Of a DNA stretch of 64,000 nucleotides, positions 59,090 to 64,000 are shown piece after piece. Both the position numbers and the translations under genes were made by a program. The DNA lies in NCBI GenBank assembly GCA_014529385.2, contig CM043944.1, forward strand, positions 180,689,740-180,753,739. The letters run 5' to 3'. Each line of letters opens with the position of its first letter. Position 1 is the stretch's first letter. The DNA is from Adiantum capillus-veneris (Eukaryota > Streptophyta > Polypodiopsida > Polypodiales > Pteridaceae). The notes beneath the pieces were generated by a model. The model had not been told where the DNA came from. It worked only from the letters and a program-made list of their open reading frames with translations, and made no database searches.

Positions 59090-61330
59090 AATCAACCCAC
59101 AAACGGATGGCCAAAGTGAGATAGTCAATCTAGGTACAACACTGAAAATCTAGGTACAAGATTGAATTTCTCTTTGGCCTATCACCCACAAACGGATGGC
59201 CAAAGTGAGATAGTCAATCTTACGATTATAGATCTACTAAAGACATATGTTACAGAAGTAGATAAAGGCTCACGATTGGAGAATTACTTACCCCTTGTAT
59301 AGTATGCATACAATAATATTGTCCATAATCCTATGGGCAAGGAACCTTTTGAGATCATAGATGGAGAACCTAAAAGTCCCTTGCTACTTAAAGTACATGA
59401 GAAGATCTTCGCTGCCGATGAGTATAGCCGTGACCTACAAGATCTTTTCAAAAGTTTAAGGAGATTATATCCAGCTCTCAACAAAGGAAAAAGTTGTAAT
59501 TGCTGACAAGCACAGAAGGGCCTTAACACTAGGTTGGTAATGGGACACTTTTATGTCCTGGGACACTTTTATTTCTTGTTAAGTGACCATTTTCCTTGAA
59601 TTATGTCAAGAGTTTCAAAATGGATTTTGAGGTGCTATCTGTCTAGAAAGTTGTCTCATGAGCTGAAAATAACTCGACATTTTTTTTGGAATATCAATTC
59701 CATCTTTAACCTTGTTCTTGCACAACATTTTACAACCTAAACTGTGTGAAAAAACGGGTCCTGTTTTTGGCTTTTTTCAACTTTTTGCAACTATACCACG
59801 CTAGAATTCATGTTTGTGAGGTCTATAATGCTAGAGAACTATCCTTAGTAGTCCTCAACATGTCCTGATGCTTCTAGGGAGAAATAAATGTTAAAGTTGT
59901 AAGTTATGACCAAATTACAAAAATTGTCAAATCTATTTTTTAGCCAATTTTAGCTCTTCTATGATTTTTTTGGTGGCTTTCATGATATCCAAATGCAATT
60001 TTGATTTTCTATGTCGCATATTGTAACATAAAGCTAATATTCCTTGAGTTTTGGGCATCTAATACCCTATTTTTCATAGTAGACAACGATGGTTGATTTT
60101 TTCAATTATAAAAGAAAACAAAACATTCTAGTATATCAAGTATATCTTTTTCAATATTGTTAGTTTCTTGTGACAACTACATGCATTTGTAGGTAGTAAC
60201 CATATCTAGTCATAAGGATCAAATTTGGTTAGATATTGAATAGTTTCTATGGGATTCTACAACTCATAATGTTGAACCCAGTTTTTTCATGTTTGCTGTA
60301 TTTAGCACTTCATCTTTGTCCCCAAGATTCCCCTTGGTAAGAGATTTATTATTCTTTTGACATGCACCATGGCTCCTTATGAACCTAAAGGACAATAGGG
60401 AACTAAGAAAACATGCATATATTATTTGTATTGAGCGTGGTTATAGAAACTTTGATGATAGGTTTGCAGAATGGTAAAAATTCAACTTTTTTGTACCTAT
60501 TTCTTTTGGCAAAACAAAAAATAGTGAGTAAGAAGCAACCATATGTTCTGACCACCAACCCATTGAAGTTAACTAGGGAATTTATCTCAAGTCCTACAAA
60601 AATCCCTAATCTTATTTTTATGCAACAAAACGTAAGAAATGACTGTTTGTATGAAAATGTACTGGTCCATCAACTTTGGAGACTTGGTGTGACCAAAAGA
60701 TGAGAAATTTTACAAGTTTCTTATTTTTTCCATGTGTAGTAGGCCTTGAACTATAATCATGAAAGGATTTTACAAAATGAGTGGATCTACTATGGTTTTG
60801 GAGGTTTTTTTCAAAACCTGAAAGGACACTTTTATGTCCTGTTAGGTTACCAACCTAATGTTAACGTTCAAAGAAAATGATTGGGTCCTACTTAAGTTTC
60901 CCAAGGCTCAATTGAGGCAAACGACGGGCAAAAATCCTACGGGCCATCAAAAGTTTTATGTTAAACAGGCAAAAAGATGCTATGTTTCTTTTCAAATCTT
61001 GAATCCAATCAATAAAATGGCTTATCAACTCAATCTGCCCAATCATTGGCTCATACACAATGCTTTTCATGTGAGCCCACTTAAGCCCTACGAAGGAAAG
61101 CCACAAGTGAACCAATTATTGAAGACCCTCTAAGAAATCGAAGACCAAGAAGAGGTGCTACAACCCAAAGCTATCCTTCGGCATGAAGACAAGGTAGTAC
61201 AACATGGTAAGATTATCCGTGATGGTATCTTATTAAGTTCAAAAATAACATTTTGACGATGCTAGATGGATGCAAGGATTACAACTTAAGGATAGTATGA
61301 ACCTTGTCAATGCTTATAATGCTAGATTAA
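59090..61330 (+). pseudogene. pol: Integrase and chromodomain remnant of chromovirus C, split by a transposon
   Basis: The part 59090-59526 corresponds to B 53870-54306. After the TTAA element it resumes at 60861 with NDWVLLKFPKAQLRQTTGKN and MAYQLNLPNHWLIHNAFHVS. A worn chromodomain follows near 61150-61330 with DDARWMQGLQLKD. Because C is the tandem copy of B, its own breaks can be compared base by base with B. Confidence 0.85.
59527..60860. mobile_element. TTAA-site transposable element, copy 2
   Basis: It is 1334 bp, closely similar to copy 1 along its length, with TTAA at 59523-59526 and 60861-60864. It interrupts an integrase remnant; the same sequence is uninterrupted at 54303-54306 in the first tandem unit. 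The ends are CACTAGGTTGGTAA and TTACCAACCTAATG. The left subterminal hairpin motif is present twice (59542-59580 area), one copy changed. Confidence 0.9.
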
Positions 61331-61695
61331 AGTAAGCTAATGTACATGTTTCTTTTAAATAAACAATGTTTTTATCTTATAAGACTAATTCTCTTTTATT
61401 GTGCACAAAATTAAAAAGTATGCATGCTTAGAATCATCTTTGTGATGACGATGTCTCTCAAACCACAAGTAGAATTTGTCGCTCTACTTTGGTAGAATGA
61501 AATGGACTAAAGAGCATACATGCTTGCGAGGACAGCCAAGTCTCCCAAGCACAAAATGGACTATTCATCCATTCGAAAATGATGTCGGAGGGTAAGAAGG
61601 GATCCTCTACCCGCTAAGAAACTTAGACTAATGACTAAGACTTTACCTCTTCTACTTCATACTCGAGGACGACTATGATTTCAAGAGAGAGGTAA

Positions 61696-63139
61696 TGCCA
61701 TAAAATCTAATATCTAACCAACCCAAATGATTTTCTCATATTACACTAATCGTTTAATGTAGGAGAAAAAAAGAGGAACAAGGGTTAGGATATAGACATG
61801 TTCTTATGGATCTATCTCAACACGGGGCCAAGGTGTGAAAGGGTCAAAATAAGAGTTGGTATGTCAAAGAGCAATGCTACCAAATGGAGCTTAAAGACCT
61901 TAGGGTTAGCTTCATTAAAGACCTCCAAAGTTAGTGATAAAACTCCTTAGACCGAGGACCTTAAGCAGATGGGGCTGAGCTTGAGGTGAGAATCCTACCC
62001 AAGCATGAGGTGCTTGTTTTGCTCGCTGACTAAGGTGCTTTAGGGTGTTTGTGAGAACCTTGCCCAAGCTTGAGGTACTTGTAATGCTTAAATGACTAAG
62101 ATGCTTGAAGTGTTCCATTCAAACATGATCTCTCAAGAGGCATAAAGATTGTCATGTTTAAATGACTGAGGTGCTTGAAGTGTTCAATTCAAACATGATC
62201 TCTTAAGAAGCATAAAAGACACATATCAAGATCCTCCCCATTTCACCCTCATGATGTGCTTGAGTCCTATTGGATAGGCTTTAAAGGGGTCCAATGATAA
62301 TTTAGATGCATTTAAATAAATAATTACTTTCTTTCCCTCAAAGAGGAAAAAGAGGACATTTGTCCAAATGTTATAATTCAATAATACAAGAGAGAGAGAG
62401 AGGGGGGGGGGGGGGGTATACTCTCTCACACACACACATACAATGAGGTACAAAGTGCAAGAGCTCCATCTCCTTCTCTAAGCTTGTTAATAAGTTGAGA
62501 GCCTACACCAACACTCTTGGCTATGGAATGCAAATACAACCAAGAGCCATGCTTCAATGCTTAAGCTTGTCATCTTCCTCATCTTCATTACTATGCTATT
62601 ATGCTATGCTAAGCAAGAAGAGTGATCATAAGTGAGGAACTATTTGTTTCTTCTATGAATGATTATTCTTCCTCTTCCCTACCCCCATTCCCTGCTAGCT
62701 CTCTCCATCGTTGAAGGTGTTTGAGGCCTTGGATTGAGGCCGGGGATGGTTAATGCTTTTACAAAGTTTATGGTATGCTTGTGATGCATGAATTTTTCCA
62801 TCTTTATTGCATCACCTAGTTCACAAGGAACACAAATATTGTATTGTACCAAGTCTCTCTTGATGGGAGAATCTATAATACAAAAGCCTATTGGAGGGGG
62901 GGACCGGCTCCATGTAAAACCGGTCCTCAACTGTTGTCAAGTTCTCTAAACCCTCTCTCTCTTGAAAAATTATTGTTCATGTCAAATTAATTAAGTATTA
63001 TGGTTATGTTGCTACCGCTAATTAAGTTCACCCTCTATGTTGTCCAAGTTGTCTCACAAAAAATGCTCACTCTAATTCTCTTAATTCCGCTATTCTCAAA
63101 GTTCATAGGCCATTTCCATTCCACAGATAGGCACAAGGA

Positions 63140-63172
<33 letters not shown>

Positions 63173-63478
63173 CCCCCCCCCACCAACCAAATCTTATGGT
63201 TCTCTTTACAAGGCTACATGAGCAACAATATAGAATTGTGGCTCCCATGCACTTGCTCTTGGAGTCGCCTTTAAGGCCAACACTAGCTGCTAACCAAATT
63301 ATAACAAATAGAGCAAGAACTTTTGCTCATAACCACCACCACCCACACCAAATGTGTAGTTCTCTTTCTCTACTCATCGCTCGTTGCATCCTATTGGCAA
63401 GCAACTGCATGAAATGTTACTCGTTAGCGCATAGCTTCATAAAATGCTACTTATTAATGCATACATTGTAGCATTACA
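61696..63478 (+). repeat. 3' LTR of chromovirus C
   Basis: It begins TGCCATAA after AAGAGAGAGGTAA and is colinear with the B LTR (55134-56981), including the GA/G run and the first (TC)n block. The right end is placed at GCATTACA. Confidence 0.65.
63127..63215 (+). repeat. AAGGATC(TC)n block, copy 3
   Basis: Counterpart of 56552-56654, with a shorter, interrupted TC run and a C run. Confidence 0.85.
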
Positions 63479-63832
63479 TTGATCCAATTCTATTGCACAT
63501 CAATCAATCTCACCAAGCACCCCTAGAGGACCAGACCAACTCAATTATAATTAGATGATGATATCATCTTTGTTCCTATTATTGCTTTATTACGACACAT
63601 TTTTTGTTAAATTAGTCAACCAGGTAAGTATAATACATAGTCAATACAACGGTAGGGCATAGAAGAGTTCATCATGGAAAATGACGGTAGATATAATCAC
63701 CATTTCCCCCCAAAAAAAACACAAAGAGACTCTGACAGAGACAAAGAATATGGCAATGATTATAACCCAAGGAATCTCAAACAAAACTATGGCTGCAAGT
63801 ATAAATCTATTTGATGTAGATATTTCTAGTTA

Positions 63833-63839
63833 AGCACAA

Positions 63840-63898
<59 letters not shown>

Positions 63899-63929
63899 GA
63901 TCTTGATGGTTCTCTTTACAAACCTACTA
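63833..63929 (+). repeat. AAGGATC(TC)n block, copy 4
   Basis: Counterpart of 57335-57426, with about 26 TC units. Confidence 0.85.
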
Positions 63930-64000
63930 TAATAAAGCAATCTAAATCCCATGTGGGAACGACATAACACTCAAGGCATCGTGATGTAGGACTCACTATG

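Larger units (their letters stand above)
58374..64000. repeat. Tandem unit 2, running off the window
   Basis: It is colinear with unit 1 at an offset of about 5225 bp before, and about 6560 bp after, the TTAA element at 59527-60860. It reaches the window end, where the sequence corresponds to about 57500 in unit 1. More units may follow. Confidence 0.88.

Overview
The window is repeat-derived nuclear DNA from a land plant. I see no intact host gene. Almost every stretch belongs to a nested or broken retroelement: Ty3/gypsy chromoviruses, Athila/Tat-like gag-protease elements, a Ty1/copia element, a LINE, or older LTR-like repeats. Primer-binding sites copied from plant tRNA-Asp and tRNA-Met, a chromodomain after integrase, and long dinucleotide runs fit a large, repeat-rich plant genome. 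A fern-like source is only a guess.

Layout, left to right. 1-2860: two inverted copies of a dispersed repeat (R1) with an attached internal segment. 2861-5254: no gene recognised. 5255-7130 and 20929-21697: a direct repeat pair (R2) flanking a decayed gag, probably the LTRs of an old element. 7238-19112: element 1, a complete minus-strand LTR retrotransposon nested in that old element (5-bp target duplication ATAGA, tRNA-Asp primer site, polypurine tract). It encodes gag and protease but no reverse transcriptase or integrase, and its 3-kb leader carries repeated copies of the palindrome TCTATCGCGATAGA. 21900-22630: further R1 pieces. 22647-24786: a minus-strand LINE remnant. 24787-31784: chromovirus A, with its 5' LTR and a decayed gag-pol but no 3' LTR. 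31785-33200: R1 copy 4 with its internal segment. 34015-39095: a complete but inactivated copia element (target duplication ATTTG). 39521-40195: R1 copy 5. 40595-44392: minus-strand chromovirus D. 44393-53148: element 2, a relative of element 1. It has lost gag, carries a captured DEAD-box RNA helicase fragment, and has non-matching flanks. 53149-64000: a tandem duplication with a unit of about 5.2 kb, each unit holding the 3' half of a chromovirus of the A/D family and long dinucleotide runs.

Two copies of a roughly 1.34-kb element with 14-bp terminal inverted repeats lie at TTAA sites, one inside the right LTR of element 2 and one inside the second tandem unit. In both cases the window also holds the matching empty site, so the insertions can be read directly.

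The parts that look least described are the element 1/element 2 family and the TTAA element. The family shows gag-protease-only coding, a second retropepsin-like domain with an altered active site, W-x-P-K peptide repeats, palindromic leaders, a hairpin with a compensatory base change, and a captured helicase fragment. Elements 1 and 2 would need reverse transcriptase and integrase from another element. No partner of their lineage is in the window.
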